The notes below the pieces were generated by a model. It was not told the DNA's origin, made no database searches, and saw only the letters and a program-made list of their open reading frames with translations. Below are positions 27,404-36,013 of a stretch of 64,000 nucleotides of DNA, in pieces. This stretch comes from an uncultured Clostridium sp. (GTDB lineage: Bacteria > Bacillota > Clostridia > Lachnospirales > Lachnospiraceae), in contig UPYT01000007.1 in the NCBI GenBank assembly GCA_900538475.1, positions 60,884-124,883 of the forward strand. The letters run 5' to 3'. A program made the position numbers and the translations under genes. Numbering within the stretch: the first letter of the stretch is position 1; every line of letters starts with the position of its first letter.

Positions 27404-28792
27404 ATGGACGTATTAAAGAAAGTTCCTGTAAGAGAGCAGGATGCGAAGGTTCGCGCAACGAATTTTGAAGAGGTTTGCTATGGTTATAATAAAGAAGAGG
27501 CAATGGAGGAGGCTTCCCGCTGCCTGAAATGTAAAAATGCCAAGTGCATGGGCGGATGTCCTGTTTCCATCAATATTCCTGGATTTATCAAAGAAGTAGA
27601 GGCCGGCAATTTTGAAGAAGCAGCCAATATTATTGCAGAATCATCTGCACTTCCTGCTGTCTGCGGACGGGTATGTCCTCAGGAAAGCCAGTGTGAAGGA
27701 CAGTGTATCCGTGGTATTAAGGGCGAGCCGATTTCCATTGGAAAGCTGGAGCGCTTTGTTGCAGACTGGTCCAGAGAGAATGGTTTTGTACCCAAGGTAA
27801 CAGCTGAGAAAAACGGTCATAAGGTGGCTGTTGTGGGCTCCGGCCCTGCAGGTTTGACTTGTGCTGGCGATCTGGCAAAGATGGGCTACGAGGTAACGAT
27901 TTTCGAAGCTCTTCACGAGCCGGGCGGCGTTCTGACCTACGGTATTCCGGAGTTCCGTCTTCCGAAGAATTCCGTTGTCCGCAGCGAGATTGAAAATGTG
28001 AAAAAGCTGGGTGTGACCATGGAGACAGATGTGATTATCGGAAAGTCCGTAACCATTGATGAATTGATGGATGAGGAAGGCTTTGAGGCTGTTTTCATCG
28101 GTTCCGGTGCAGGTCTTCCGAAATTTATGGGAATTCCTGGTGAGAATGCCAACGGCGTATTTTCCGCCAATGAGTATCTGACCAGAAACAACCTGATGAA
28201 GGCATTCCGTGAGGATTATGACACCCCGATTGTGGCAGGAAAAAAGGTAGCTGTTGTAGGCGGCGGAAACGTAGCAATGGATGCTGCAAGAACAGCGCTT
28301 CGTCTTGGAGCAGAGGTACATATTGTATATCGCCGCAGTGAGGCAGAGCTTCCGGCTCGTGTGGAGGAAGTTCATCATGCAAAGGAGGAAGGTGTTATTT
28401 TCAACCTTCTGACCAACCCCGTAGAGATTCTGACTGATGAAAATGACTGGGTAAAGGGAATGGTAGTTCGTAAAATGGAGTTAGGCGAGCCAGATGCTTC
28501 TGGAAGAAGAAGACCCGTAGAAGTCGAAGGCTCTGACTATGTGATGGAGGTAGACACTGTGATTATGTCACTGGGAACTTCTCCGAATCCGCTGATTTCC
28601 TCTACTACAGAAGGTCTGGAAATCAATAAGCGCAAATGCATTGTTGCAGAAGCGGAAACCGGACAGACTTCCCGTCCGGGCGTATTTGCAGGCGGCGACG
28701 CAGTAACCGGAGCTGCTACAGTTATTCTTGCCATGGAGGCAGGAAAACACGGCGCAAAGGGAATTGATGAATATCTGCGCAATAAAAATTAA
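27404..28792 (+). CDS. nfnB: NADPH-dependent glutamate synthase-like subunit (NfnB)
   Basis: A 462-residue flavoprotein of the GltD/NfnB family. N-terminal [4Fe-4S] cysteines appear in CLKCKNAKCMGGCPVSINIPGF and CGRVCPQESQCEGQCIRG. The FAD site is VAVVGSGPAGLTCAGDLAKMGYEVTIFEA, the second dinucleotide site is VAVVGGGNVAMDAARTALRLGAEVHIVYRR, and the end has GVFAGGDAVTGAATVILAMEAGK. Often annotated gltA; the adjacent nfnA makes the electron-bifurcating transhydrogenase more likely than a true glutamate synthase. Conserved residues are all present. A terminator follows. Confidence 0.92.
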   Translation: MDVLKKVPVREQDAKVRATNFEEVCYGYNKEEAMEEASRCLKCKNAKCMGGCPVSINIPGFIKEVEAGNFEEAANIIAESSALPAVCGRVCPQESQCEGQCIRGIKGEPISIGKLERFVADWSRENGFVPKVTAEKNGHKVAVVGSGPAGLTCAGDLAKMGYEVTIFEALHEPGGVLTYGIPEFRLPKNSVVRSEIENVKKLGVTMETDVIIGKSVTIDELMDEEGFEAVFIGSGAGLPKFMGIPGENANGVFSANEYLTRNNLMKAFREDYDTPIVAGKKVAVVGGGNVAMDAARTALRLGAEVHIVYRRSEAELPARVEEVHHAKEEGVIFNLLTNPVEILTDENDWVKGMVVRKMELGEPDASGRRRPVEVEGSDYVMEVDTVIMSLGTSPNPLISSTTEGLEINKRKCIVAEAETGQTSRPGVFAGGDAVTGAATVILAMEAGKHGAKGIDEYLRNKN

Positions 28793-28826
28793 AAAAATTG
28801 AGGCGGGAATACCGCTGGAATCAGTA

Positions 28827-28860
28827 GGGTGCTGCAGGAAAAATGCGGCACCCGTCTTTT
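28827..28860 (+). terminator. Terminator after nfnAB
   Basis: GGGTGCTGCA / TGCGGCACCC stem (one G-U pair), loop of 7 nt, then GTCTTTTTCTG. Located 35 nt past the nfnB stop. Confidence 0.8.
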
Positions 28861-28912
28861 TCTGTGACGCGGAGAAAAGGATGATATAGGAAGAAAGGAT
28901 GAATCAGAAGAT

Positions 28913-30289
28913 ATGAAAAAAGAATCCCATCACATTGATTTACTGAACGGACATATTTTTCCGTCTCTGACAGGACTTGCTCTGCCGATTATGGCAACCT
29001 CCCTGGTTCAGACCGCCTACAATCTGACTGATATGGCGTGGATTGGACGAGTTGGAAGCCATGCGGTAACGGCAGTGGGAGCAGCAGGAATGTATACCTG
29101 GTTTTCCTCCGGAATCGTGATGCTGGCAAAAATGGGCGGACAGGTTAAGGTGGCGCACAGTCTGGGAAAACAGCAGAGAGAGGAAGCGAGGGTCTACGGG
29201 AGAGGAGCCCTGCAGCTGACAGTGCTTCTTGCTCTTGCCTTTGCCCTGATTGTCAATCTGTGCGCGGATCCTCTGATTGGATTTTTCCGCCTGGAAAGCG
29301 CTGGAACAGCACAGGCGGCAAAGGTCTATCTTCGGATTACCTGCGGCCTGATTCTGTTCCCGTTTTTGAACCAGACTCTGACCGGATTATTTACGGCAGT
29401 AGGGGACAGCAAAACCCCTTTTTTGGCAAATTGTATCGGACTGGCTATGAACATGATCCTGGATCCCATTCTGATTTTCGGAATAGGACCCTTTCCAAGA
29501 ATGGAAGCAGCAGGCGCTGCTTTGGCTACAGTTTCGGCACAGATGACGGTTACCCTTGTTTTGACGATCAGAGCTTCCCGGGAACCGGTTCTGCTTCATA
29601 AAATCGGTCTGTGGAAAAAGGTTCCCTGGGAATTTTTTCGGACGATTCTGGCTGTGGGAACACCATCTGCGTTTCAGACAATGCTGTACTCCGGGATTTC
29701 CATGGTGCTTACCAGAATGATTGCCTCCTGGGGAGATGCAGCGGTGGCAGTCCAGAGGGTAGGAGGCCAGGTGGAATGTATTTCCTGGATGACAGCAGAG
29801 GGCTTTGGCTCAGCTATGAATGCCTTTACAGGACAGAACTATGGGGCAAAGCAGTATGACCGGGTAAAGAAAAGCTATGGAATTGCAGTACTCTTTATTG
29901 GAATCTGGGGAATTATCACCTCCTGTATCCTTGTTTTTGGTGCAGAGCCCATTTTCCGCCTGTTTATTCAGGAGGAGGAAATTCTGCCCATTGGCATTCA
30001 TTATCTTGTGATTCTGGGGCTGGGGCAGATGCCTATGTGCCAGGAGCTGGTAACAGGGGGCGCTCTCCAGGGAATGGGAAAAACACTGTCCTGTTCTGTG
30101 ATTACCATTATTCTGACTGCGGCAAGAATCCCGCTGGCTCTGGTGCTGGGAAAAACCGGACTGGGGCTGGACGGCATCTGGTGGGCTCTGACACTTACCA
30201 GCGTAATGAAGGGAATTGTATTTGTTATTTATTATGTATGGATTCTGAGGAGACTTCCCCGTGAGCCACAGGCAGTAGCCCATGCATAA
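28913..30289 (+). CDS. MATE family efflux transporter
   Basis: A 458-residue multi-pass protein opening HIDLLNGHIFPSLTGLALPIMATSLVQTAYNLTDMAWIGRVG, a MATE start with the conserved Asp in the first helix. The second repeat starts KKVPWEFFRTILAVGTPSAFQTMLYSGISM. Roughly 12 transmembrane helices. Substrate unknown. It is the first of two MATE genes in a row (113 nt apart), which differ clearly in sequence, so not a recent tandem duplication. Confidence 0.9.
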   Translation: MKKESHHIDLLNGHIFPSLTGLALPIMATSLVQTAYNLTDMAWIGRVGSHAVTAVGAAGMYTWFSSGIVMLAKMGGQVKVAHSLGKQQREEARVYGRGALQLTVLLALAFALIVNLCADPLIGFFRLESAGTAQAAKVYLRITCGLILFPFLNQTLTGLFTAVGDSKTPFLANCIGLAMNMILDPILIFGIGPFPRMEAAGAALATVSAQMTVTLVLTIRASREPVLLHKIGLWKKVPWEFFRTILAVGTPSAFQTMLYSGISMVLTRMIASWGDAAVAVQRVGGQVECISWMTAEGFGSAMNAFTGQNYGAKQYDRVKKSYGIAVLFIGIWGIITSCILVFGAEPIFRLFIQEEEILPIGIHYLVILGLGQMPMCQELVTGGALQGMGKTLSCSVITIILTAARIPLALVLGKTGLGLDGIWWALTLTSVMKGIVFVIYYVWILRRLPREPQAVAHA

Positions 30290-30402
30290 GTAGGACAGGA
30301 AAGAGAAAAAGTTATTCAGAAACAGGAAATTTGCCGGGGAAATGGCATAAAAAGGCAGAGTAAAGAAACGGCAGGAGACAGAATGAAAAAGGAGAGAAGC
30401 CT

Positions 30403-31785
30403 ATGGCCAGAGGAATGACGAAGGAAGAAAAATACAGACAGATGATTGAAACACCGGTAAACCGCCTGATTCCCAGACTTGCAGTTCCTACGATTATCAG
30501 TATGCTGGTAACGTCTATTTACAATATGGCAGATACATTTTTTGTCAGTCAGCTCAGTACCAGTGCATCAGGAGCCGTAGGTGTTATGTTTTCAGCGATG
30601 TCCATGATTCAGGCAATCGGGTTTACTCTGGGCATGGGAAGCGGAAACCACATTTCCCGTTCTCTGGGAAATCGGGATGAGGAGCGGGCAGGCGTATTTG
30701 CGGCAACAGCTTTTTATACAGCAGCTATTATCGGAGTGGGGATCCTGGCAGTAGGCACCTTGTTTTCCCGGCAGCTGGTGTTTTTTCTTGGAGCCACGGA
30801 AACCATTGCTCCCTATGCTCAGGATTATGCAAGATATATTCTGATTGGGGCGCCGTTTATGATGACCTCCTTTGTTATGAATAATATCCTTCGTTCTCAG
30901 GGAAATGCTGTTTTTGCCATGGTGGGAATTACAGTTGGCGGGATTTTGAATATGATTCTGGATCCCCTTTTGATTTTTGGCCTGGATCTGGGAATTTCAG
31001 GGGCAGCCATTGCTACTATGGTCAGTCAGATTATCAGTTTTTGTATTTTGCTTTATCAGTGCAATGCCCGTCCGGACTGTATTAAAATTCAGCTTTCCAA
31101 ATTCCGGCCATCGGGAAAGGTGTACGGTGAAATTCTTCACGCAGGCCTTCCCTCCTTCTGCCGCCAGGGTCTGGCAAGTGCAGCAGCAGTAATTCTGAAT
31201 TTTGCAGCAGGGCCTTATGGGGATGCAGCCATTGCAGCTATGTCTATTGTGACTCGGTTTATGATGTTTATTAACTCCAGCCTGATAGGCTTTGGGCAGG
31301 GATTTCAGCCGGTATGCGGCTTCAATTTCGGTGCGGAACGGTATGATCGGGTTCTGGAGGCCTTTTGGTTTTGCGTGAAGGTAGCTGTAATTATGCTGAC
31401 AGTATTTGGAATTGTCTCCTTTGGAATCAGCCGCCCGATTATTACAGCTTTCCGCAGAGAGGATCTGCAGGTAATTGAAATCGGAACCCTGGCTCTGCGG
31501 CTTCAGCTTCTGACAATGCCGTTCCAGGCCTGGGTTATTATGGTGAACATGCTGACTCAGTCTATTGGCTATGGATTTCGGGCATCTCTGGTAGCTATGG
31601 GACGTCAGGGACTGTTTTTGATTCCGGCGCTTCTGATTCTTCCGAAGCTGTTCGGCATTCTCGGACTTCAGATGGCTCAGCCCATAGCAGATATGCTGAC
31701 CTTTGTTCTGGCAACTGTAATTGTGTCCGGGATTTTAAAGGAGCTGAGACAGATGAAGGAAAAACAGAATTTTGTGCCTAACTGA
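30403..31785 (+). CDS. MATE family efflux transporter
   Basis: A 460-residue MATE transporter with N-terminal EEKYRQMIETPVNRLIPRLAVPTIISMLVTSIYNMADTFFVSQL, the conserved Asp in NMADTFFV and a second repeat starting KVYGEILHAGLPSFCRQGLA. Twelve hydrophobic helices are expected. Closest in feel to the clostridial branch that lies beside TetR/MarR regulators, but no regulator is present here. RBS AAAAGGAGAG lies 9 nt upstream of ATG. The substrate cannot be predicted. Confidence 0.9.
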   Translation: MARGMTKEEKYRQMIETPVNRLIPRLAVPTIISMLVTSIYNMADTFFVSQLSTSASGAVGVMFSAMSMIQAIGFTLGMGSGNHISRSLGNRDEERAGVFAATAFYTAAIIGVGILAVGTLFSRQLVFFLGATETIAPYAQDYARYILIGAPFMMTSFVMNNILRSQGNAVFAMVGITVGGILNMILDPLLIFGLDLGISGAAIATMVSQIISFCILLYQCNARPDCIKIQLSKFRPSGKVYGEILHAGLPSFCRQGLASAAAVILNFAAGPYGDAAIAAMSIVTRFMMFINSSLIGFGQGFQPVCGFNFGAERYDRVLEAFWFCVKVAVIMLTVFGIVSFGISRPIITAFRREDLQVIEIGTLALRLQLLTMPFQAWVIMVNMLTQSIGYGFRASLVAMGRQGLFLIPALLILPKLFGILGLQMAQPIADMLTFVLATVIVSGILKELRQMKEKQNFVPN

Positions 31786-31799
31786 ACCGATACAGGAAG

Positions 31800-31952
31800 T
31801 GTAACAGTTCAGCCATGCATTTTCTTGACCGCTTATAGCGGACAAGAAGCATCGGGCGTTTGCCCTATGAAGTTTCAGACAGAAAAAATCTTATGAAAAC
31901 AAGCTTTCAACGTTTTTTTCTGTCTGAAGCTTCGCATGGCAGAACTATTACA
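31800..31952. repeat. 153-bp structured inverted-repeat element
   Basis: Outer arms TGTAACAGTTCAGCCATGC (31800-31818) and GCATGGCAGAACTATTACA (31934-31952) pair with two mismatches. An inner pair, ATGAAGTTTCAGACAGAAAAAA against TTTTTTCTGTCTGAAGCTTCGCAT, extends the structure, and small hairpins (TTCTTGACCGC/GCGGACAAGAA; GGGC-GTTT-GCCC) branch off. It fills much of the 321-nt gap between the MATE gene and the NifU-like gene. It could be a MITE/REP-like repeat or a structured RNA and terminator of the MATE gene. The rest of the gap (31953-32106) is AT-rich leader with no clear promoter. Confidence 0.6.
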
Positions 31953-32106
31953 GTAAGTTACAAAAAACGCAAAAAAGGACTGGACTATTTTGTGTTTTTA
32001 TGAGAAAATAAGATTAAGTATGGTGTGATAAAATTAACAATCCAGAGTGTTATGGACTGTTATAACGCGTACTTCAGGACATTACACAGTTGAAAGGAGT
32101 TTTAAC

Positions 32107-32799
32107 ATGATTTATTCACATGAAGTAGAAAAAATGTGCACCGTTGCGCAGGGCGTACATCATGGCGCCGCTCCGATCCCGGAAGAGGCAAAGTGGGTAC
32201 AGGCGAAGGAAGTGAAGGACATTTCTGGTCTGACACATGGTATCGGCTGGTGTGCTCCGCAGCAGGGCGCATGTAAGCTGACCCTGAACGTAAAAGAGGG
32301 TATCATCCAGGAAGCTCTGGTTGAGACCATCGGATGTTCCGGTATGACCCATTCCGCAGCCATGGCATCTGAGATTCTGCCGGGCAGAACGGTTCTGGAG
32401 GCTCTGAATACTGACCTGGTTTGTGACGCAATCAACACTGCAATGAGAGAATTATTCCTGCAGATCGTATACGGAAGAACCCAGAGTGCTTTCTCTGAGG
32501 ATGGTCTTCCCATCGGCGCAGGTTTGGAGGATCTGGGAAAAGGCCTTCGCTCTCAGGTTGGTACCATGTATGGAACTCTGAAAAAAGGCCCGCGTTATCT
32601 GGAGATGGCAGAGGGTTATGTAACCGGTATCGCTCTGGATGCAGACGATCATATCATCGGTTATCAGTTCGTAAGCCTTGGTAAGATGACTGACTTTATC
32701 AAGAAGGGTGATGACCCGAATACTGCATGGGAGAAAGCAAAAGGTCAGTATGGCCGTGTAGCTGATGCTGTTAAGATCATCGACCCGAGACAGGAATAA
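32107..32799 (+). CDS. NifU-like iron-sulfur scaffold protein, partner of GGGtGRT
   Basis: 230 residues. The region GIGWCAPQQGACKLTLNVKEGIIQEALVETIGCSGMTHSAAMASEILPGRTVLEALN has the NifU_N-like pattern, with Cys in GWCAP and IGCSG in positions comparable to IscU scaffold cysteines. The C-terminal third (EMAEGYVTGIALDADDHIIGYQFVSLGKMTDFI) is specific to this subfamily. The gene is always, as far as I recall, paired with the GGGtGRT gene that follows 42 nt later. Codon choice (CTG, GGT, ATC) suggests high expression. ATG 32107 follows AAAGGAG. Its biochemical role has not been established to my knowledge. Confidence 0.8.
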   Translation: MIYSHEVEKMCTVAQGVHHGAAPIPEEAKWVQAKEVKDISGLTHGIGWCAPQQGACKLTLNVKEGIIQEALVETIGCSGMTHSAAMASEILPGRTVLEALNTDLVCDAINTAMRELFLQIVYGRTQSAFSEDGLPIGAGLEDLGKGLRSQVGTMYGTLKKGPRYLEMAEGYVTGIALDADDHIIGYQFVSLGKMTDFIKKGDDPNTAWEKAKGQYGRVADAVKIIDPRQE

Positions 32800-32841
32800 A
32801 GAAAGCGGTAAACGAATTTTTTAAGGAGGATACTACATATC

Positions 32842-33852
32842 ATGGCATTATTTGAATCATATGAGAGACGCATCAAACAGATTGATGCAGTATTAAACAG
32901 CTATGGCATTGCTTCTATCGAAGAAGCTGAGAAGATTACAAAAGACGCAGGTCTTGACGTATACAAGATGGTAGAAGGCATTCAGCCGATCTGCTTTGAG
33001 AATGCAAAATGGGCTTATACCGTTGGTGCAGCTATCGCAATCAAGAAAGGCTGCAGAAAAGCAGCTGACGCAGCAGCAGCAATCGGTGAGGGTCTGCAGG
33101 CTTTCTGTATCCCTGGTTCTGTAGCAGATACCCGTAAGGTAGGTCTGGGACATGGAAATCTGGGCAAGATGCTTCTGGAAGAGGAGACTGAGTGCTTCGC
33201 ATTCCTGGCTGGCCACGAGTCCTTCGCAGCAGCTGAGGGTGCTATCGGTATCGCTGAGAAAGCAAACAAGGTTCGCCAGAAACCTCTGCGCGTTATCTTA
33301 AACGGTCTGGGCAAGGATGCAGCTCAGATTATTGCCCGTATCAACGGATTTACCTTCGTTGAAACAGAGTATGATCCTTACACCAACGAGGTTAAGGAAG
33401 TATCCCGCAAGTCCTATTCTGAGGGCCTTCGTGCAAAAGTAAACTGCTACGGCGCTAACAGCGTTCCGGAAGGCGTTGCAATCATGTGGAAAGAGAACGT
33501 AGACGTTTCCATTACCGGTAACTCTACCAACCCGACCCGTTTCCAGCATCCGGTAGCTGGTACCTACAAGAAGGAGAGACTGGAAGCAGGCAAGAAGTAC
33601 TTCTCTGTAGCTTCCGGCGGTGGTACTGGACGTACTCTGCATCCTGATAATATGGCAGCAGGTCCGGCTTCCTATGGTATGACCGATACTCTGGGCCGTA
33701 TGCATTCTGATGCACAGTTCGCAGGTTCCTCTTCTGTTCCGGCTCACGTAGAGATGATGGGTCTGATCGGTGCAGGAAACAACCCCATGGTTGGTATGAC
33801 TGTTGCAGTTGCAGTTTCCATCGAGGAAGCAGCTAAGGCTGGCAAGTTCTAA
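32842..33852 (+). CDS. GGGtGRT protein
   Basis: A 336-residue member of the GGGtGRT family; the naming motif is visible as SVASGGGTGRTLHPDN (about residues 253-268). It is soluble with no signal peptide. The strong codon bias towards CTG, GGT and ATC, shared with the preceding scaffold-like gene, indicates abundant protein. RBS AAGGAGG lies upstream. Function is unknown; the partner suggests a link to iron-sulfur or redox chemistry. The last 41 nt are duplicated at 42057-42097 because a mobile element is inserted exactly at the end of this gene; the reading frame and stop are kept. Confidence 0.85.
   Translation: MALFESYERRIKQIDAVLNSYGIASIEEAEKITKDAGLDVYKMVEGIQPICFENAKWAYTVGAAIAIKKGCRKAADAAAAIGEGLQAFCIPGSVADTRKVGLGHGNLGKMLLEEETECFAFLAGHESFAAAEGAIGIAEKANKVRQKPLRVILNGLGKDAAQIIARINGFTFVETEYDPYTNEVKEVSRKSYSEGLRAKVNCYGANSVPEGVAIMWKENVDVSITGNSTNPTRFQHPVAGTYKKERLEAGKKYFSVASGGGTGRTLHPDNMAAGPASYGMTDTLGRMHSDAQFAGSSSVPAHVEMMGLIGAGNNPMVGMTVAVAVSIEEAAKAGKF
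33812..33852 (+). repeat. attL direct repeat of the integrative element
   Basis: 41 nt (CAGTTTCCATCG...AGTTCTAA) identical to 42057-42097 except for one T/A difference (GCTAAGG here, GCAAAGG there). It coincides with the last 13 codons and stop of the GGGtGRT gene. Confidence 0.9.
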
Positions 33853-33918
33853 GAAATGCCCATTTTATAAGGGGTTCAGAAGTTCTGAGGTGTGCTGAAA
33901 TGGTGCGAAAATCAGTGT

Positions 33919-33964
33919 GTAGCACACAAGCAGCGCACACGTAGCACACATACGTAGCGCACAA
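33919..33964 (+). repeat. Left arm-type repeats (probable integrase binding sites)
   Basis: Four copies of an 11-nt motif GTAGCRCACAA, starting at 33919, 33930 (degenerate, GCAGCGCACAC), 33941 and 33954. Spacing of 11-13 nt equals about one helical turn. The same motif recurs at 42002-42023 near the right end, in the same orientation. This is the layout of arm-type sites for lambda/Tn916-type integrases. Confidence 0.7.
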
Positions 33965-33976
33965 ATAGAATGGCAG

Positions 33977-34020
33977 ATAAGAGATGTTTCCCTGAGATTT
34001 TCTTGCGAAACATCTCTTAT
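33977..34020 (-). terminator. Hairpin at the end of the integrase gene
   Basis: Perfect 14-bp stem ATAAGAGATGTTTC / GAAACATCTCTTAT with a 16-nt loop; the integrase stop codon lies in the right arm. It probably ends integrase transcription and also insulates the GGGtGRT gene from the element. Confidence 0.65.
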
Positions 34021-35084
34021 TTTGTTATCTTGCATATTTCTTTCTGTAATTGTTCTAGGTTTCTGTGAGTGTAGGTCTTTTCTGTAATGTCGGTGATGGT
34101 ATGACCTACGATGAGTTTTAAAATATATTCGTCCACATGACACTCTTTTGCTTTCGTGATGAAGGTATGTCTGGTTTCATGGGGACGATGGGAGAGATTC
34201 AGTCGTTTCATCACCTTGTTGAATCTGCCCCGGTATTTGTCATAGGTCATATAGGTTCCCTGCTGGCCGTTTTCGTCATTGAACAGATATTCTCTGTCCG
34301 GCGAATATCGCTGTTCAATGAGAGGGCGAATCAGGGGATGGATGGGGACAATACGGTTTTTTCCGGCGTCTGTTTTCATGCCGCCTTTCATGGTTCCCGC
34401 TTTCAAGTCAATGTCGGCGTTTTTCAGAATTGCCAGCTCCTGGGGACGCCAGCCGCTGTAGATTCCAATGAGAATCATATCGTCAAAAGGAACTTCATTA
34501 ACATTTTCCCAGAGTAGATTGATTTCTTCAGGAGAGAATGGAACGATTTCCCGTTCTGGTGCTTCTCTTTTCACAGCGTTGCAAAGCCGGGCATAATCCT
34601 TCTGTACGATTTCATGCTTCATAGCGTATCGGTACATCATATTAAACAGAGATTTGATTCTGCCTTTTGTAGCGCTGCCTACTTTTGCGTCCCGGATGGT
34701 TCCTTCCAGATGTTCTACCCGGATGTCCTTCATCCGCATTTTGTATAATGGAGTGCAGTAATTGTAGGCGGCAGTGACAGTTCGGATACTGGATTTATTC
34801 GCCAGCGTAGGGAAATATTCCCGGCTCCACAGCTCATAGACTTCCTCAAAGGTAATGGAGTTGGTCTGAATATCATAGGGACTTGCGTTGTAATTGGCAA
34901 GGGCCTGAATGGCTTCGTCCTTTGTGTGGAAATATCCCACAGTCACCCGGTTCTGCACCAGCCTCCCCTTTTCCTCGTTGAAAGCCCATCCCAGCGTGAC
35001 CACCGCCCGCCATGGGTTGCGGCGTTTGCCGGACAGCTTATAGACGCTTCCGGTTCCGTTTGCCCGTTGTAATGCTTTCGCCAT
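34017..35084 (-). CDS. int: Tyrosine-type site-specific integrase
   Basis: A 355-residue phage/Tn916-type integrase. N-terminal AP2-like arm-binding domain (GSVYKLSGKRRNPWRAVVTLGW..KGRLVQNRVTVGYFHTKDEAIQALANYN), core-binding domain (~65-165), and a catalytic domain with Arg in GIYSGWRPQELAIL, the HxxR box RPHETRHTF, His in LIVGHTITD and the nucleophile Tyr in EKTYTHR. All catalytic residues are present, so it should be active. It lies next to attL and reads towards it, the usual position. It should catalyse integration at the 3' end of the GGGtGRT gene and, with an excision factor, excision. Confidence 0.93.
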   Translation of the reverse strand: MAKALQRANGTGSVYKLSGKRRNPWRAVVTLGWAFNEEKGRLVQNRVTVGYFHTKDEAIQALANYNASPYDIQTNSITFEEVYELWSREYFPTLANKSSIRTVTAAYNYCTPLYKMRMKDIRVEHLEGTIRDAKVGSATKGRIKSLFNMMYRYAMKHEIVQKDYARLCNAVKREAPEREIVPFSPEEINLLWENVNEVPFDDMILIGIYSGWRPQELAILKNADIDLKAGTMKGGMKTDAGKNRIVPIHPLIRPLIEQRYSPDREYLFNDENGQQGTYMTYDKYRGRFNKVMKRLNLSHRPHETRHTFITKAKECHVDEYILKLIVGHTITDITEKTYTHRNLEQLQKEICKITK

Positions 35085-35135
35085 ACGATCATCCTTTCTT
35101 TCGGTATTCTGTTTTCAAGGAACACTTATCTGCGT

Positions 35136-35660
35136 TCAGTCTAAAGGTTTTTCCTCCACTTCTGTAGCAGAATAATAAGCCAGATCTTTATCCTGCAATT
35201 CTTTGTATCGCTGGCTGTTCATGCCGCCATTGCGGTATTGCTCCCGGTACTCAGCAAACCCTTCCAGAAACAGACACATATCTGCATTGAAATCTGCTGA
35301 CTTGTCTTTACCATTGAATGTAATCGAACATTCCCACTCGTCATAATGAGGAGGACGCTTCACATCAATGCGGAAATTTAAGTCTTTCACTCTGTCCAGC
35401 TTAAAAAGAAAATCCATAATATCTGACAGGCTGCGGATATTCTTTTCATCGTGCTCATAGCCGATCAGGTAAGTTGATGTGGTATCCAGTACCTTTGCCA
35501 GTTCGTTAATCATGGCGATGGAAACTTCAATCTCGCCGCTCTCGTATTTCTGAATGGTACGGAGAGATTTGCCCAGCAATGTGGCAAGCTCTGTCTGATT
35601 GATTCCTTTCTTCTTTCTGGCCGCCCGGATTCTCTGGCCGATATTGTTTTGATTTGCCAT
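35136..35660 (-). CDS. XRE-family transcriptional repressor of the element
   Basis: 174 residues: an N-terminal HTH (IGQRIRAARKKKGINQTELATLLGKSLRTIQKYESGEIEVSIAMINELAKVL, about 6-57) and a ~110-residue C-terminal domain I do not recognise (contains RPPHYDEWECSITFNGKDKSADFNADMCLFLEGFAEY). The start at 35660 has GGAGGTG 8 nt upstream; a longer in-frame extension crosses the divergent promoter and is rejected. It is divergent from a small HTH gene across a 148-nt control region with ATACGTAT palindromes, a phage-like lysogeny switch arrangement. Confidence 0.82.
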   Translation of the reverse strand: MANQNNIGQRIRAARKKKGINQTELATLLGKSLRTIQKYESGEIEVSIAMINELAKVLDTTSTYLIGYEHDEKNIRSLSDIMDFLFKLDRVKDLNFRIDVKRPPHYDEWECSITFNGKDKSADFNADMCLFLEGFAEYREQYRNGGMNSQRYKELQDKDLAYYSATEVEEKPLD

Positions 35661-35733
35661 TTTCAGTTCACCTCCATTATTATCATAGCATAAAGAAATA
35701 CGAATTACAAGTGCATATTTGTGTAAAAATATC

Positions 35734-35762
35734 TTGACATATGAAGTGAACATACGTATAAT
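35734..35762 (+). promoter_or_regulatory. Perfect sigma-A promoter for the element's rightward operon
   Basis: TTGACA (35734-35739), exactly 17 nt, TATAAT (35757-35762). The palindrome ATACGTAT overlaps the -10 (35752-35759) and recurs at 35779-35786, just past the expected transcription start: probable repressor operators. Confidence 0.85.
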
Positions 35763-35808
35763 AAAATATGAACTAATAATACGTATTTTTTCAGAGAGGA
35801 GGATAACT

Positions 35809-36003
35809 ATGAGATTAAACGAAACGAAAATGCAGGTTTTGATGGGTGAGCAGGAAATGAATATCCGTATGCTGGCAGAGCGGAGCGGTGTTTCCCGGCA
35901 AACCATCTCCTGTATCAAAGCCGGAAAAAGCTGTTCGCCGGTGGTGGCCTGCAAGTTGGCCGAAGCTCTGGGCGTAACAGTGGAAACCATTTTAAAGCAG
36001 TAG
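35809..36003 (+). CDS. Small HTH (XRE/Cro-like) regulator
   Basis: 64 residues made almost wholly of one HTH: LAERSGVSRQTISCIKAGKSCSPVVACKLAEALGVTVETIL. Start at ATG 35809 with GAGAGGAGG 6 nt upstream. It is the first gene of the rightward operon, behind a perfect promoter, and opposite the larger XRE repressor, so it may act as a Cro-like antirepressor. Size and layout agree with regulators of Tn916-like and IME elements. Confidence 0.85.
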   Translation: MRLNETKMQVLMGEQEMNIRMLAERSGVSRQTISCIKAGKSCSPVVACKLAEALGVTVETILKQ

Positions 36004-36013
36004 GAGGATTTGA

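Noticed and set aside
28913..31785. Tandem duplication of MATE genes
   Set aside because: The two proteins share only family-level features and differ throughout, so no recent duplication.
33919..33964. Short regularly spaced repeats as a CRISPR array
   Set aside because: Units are only 11 nt with no spacers, no cas genes nearby, and the same motif appears at the other end of the element; arm-type integrase sites fit better.
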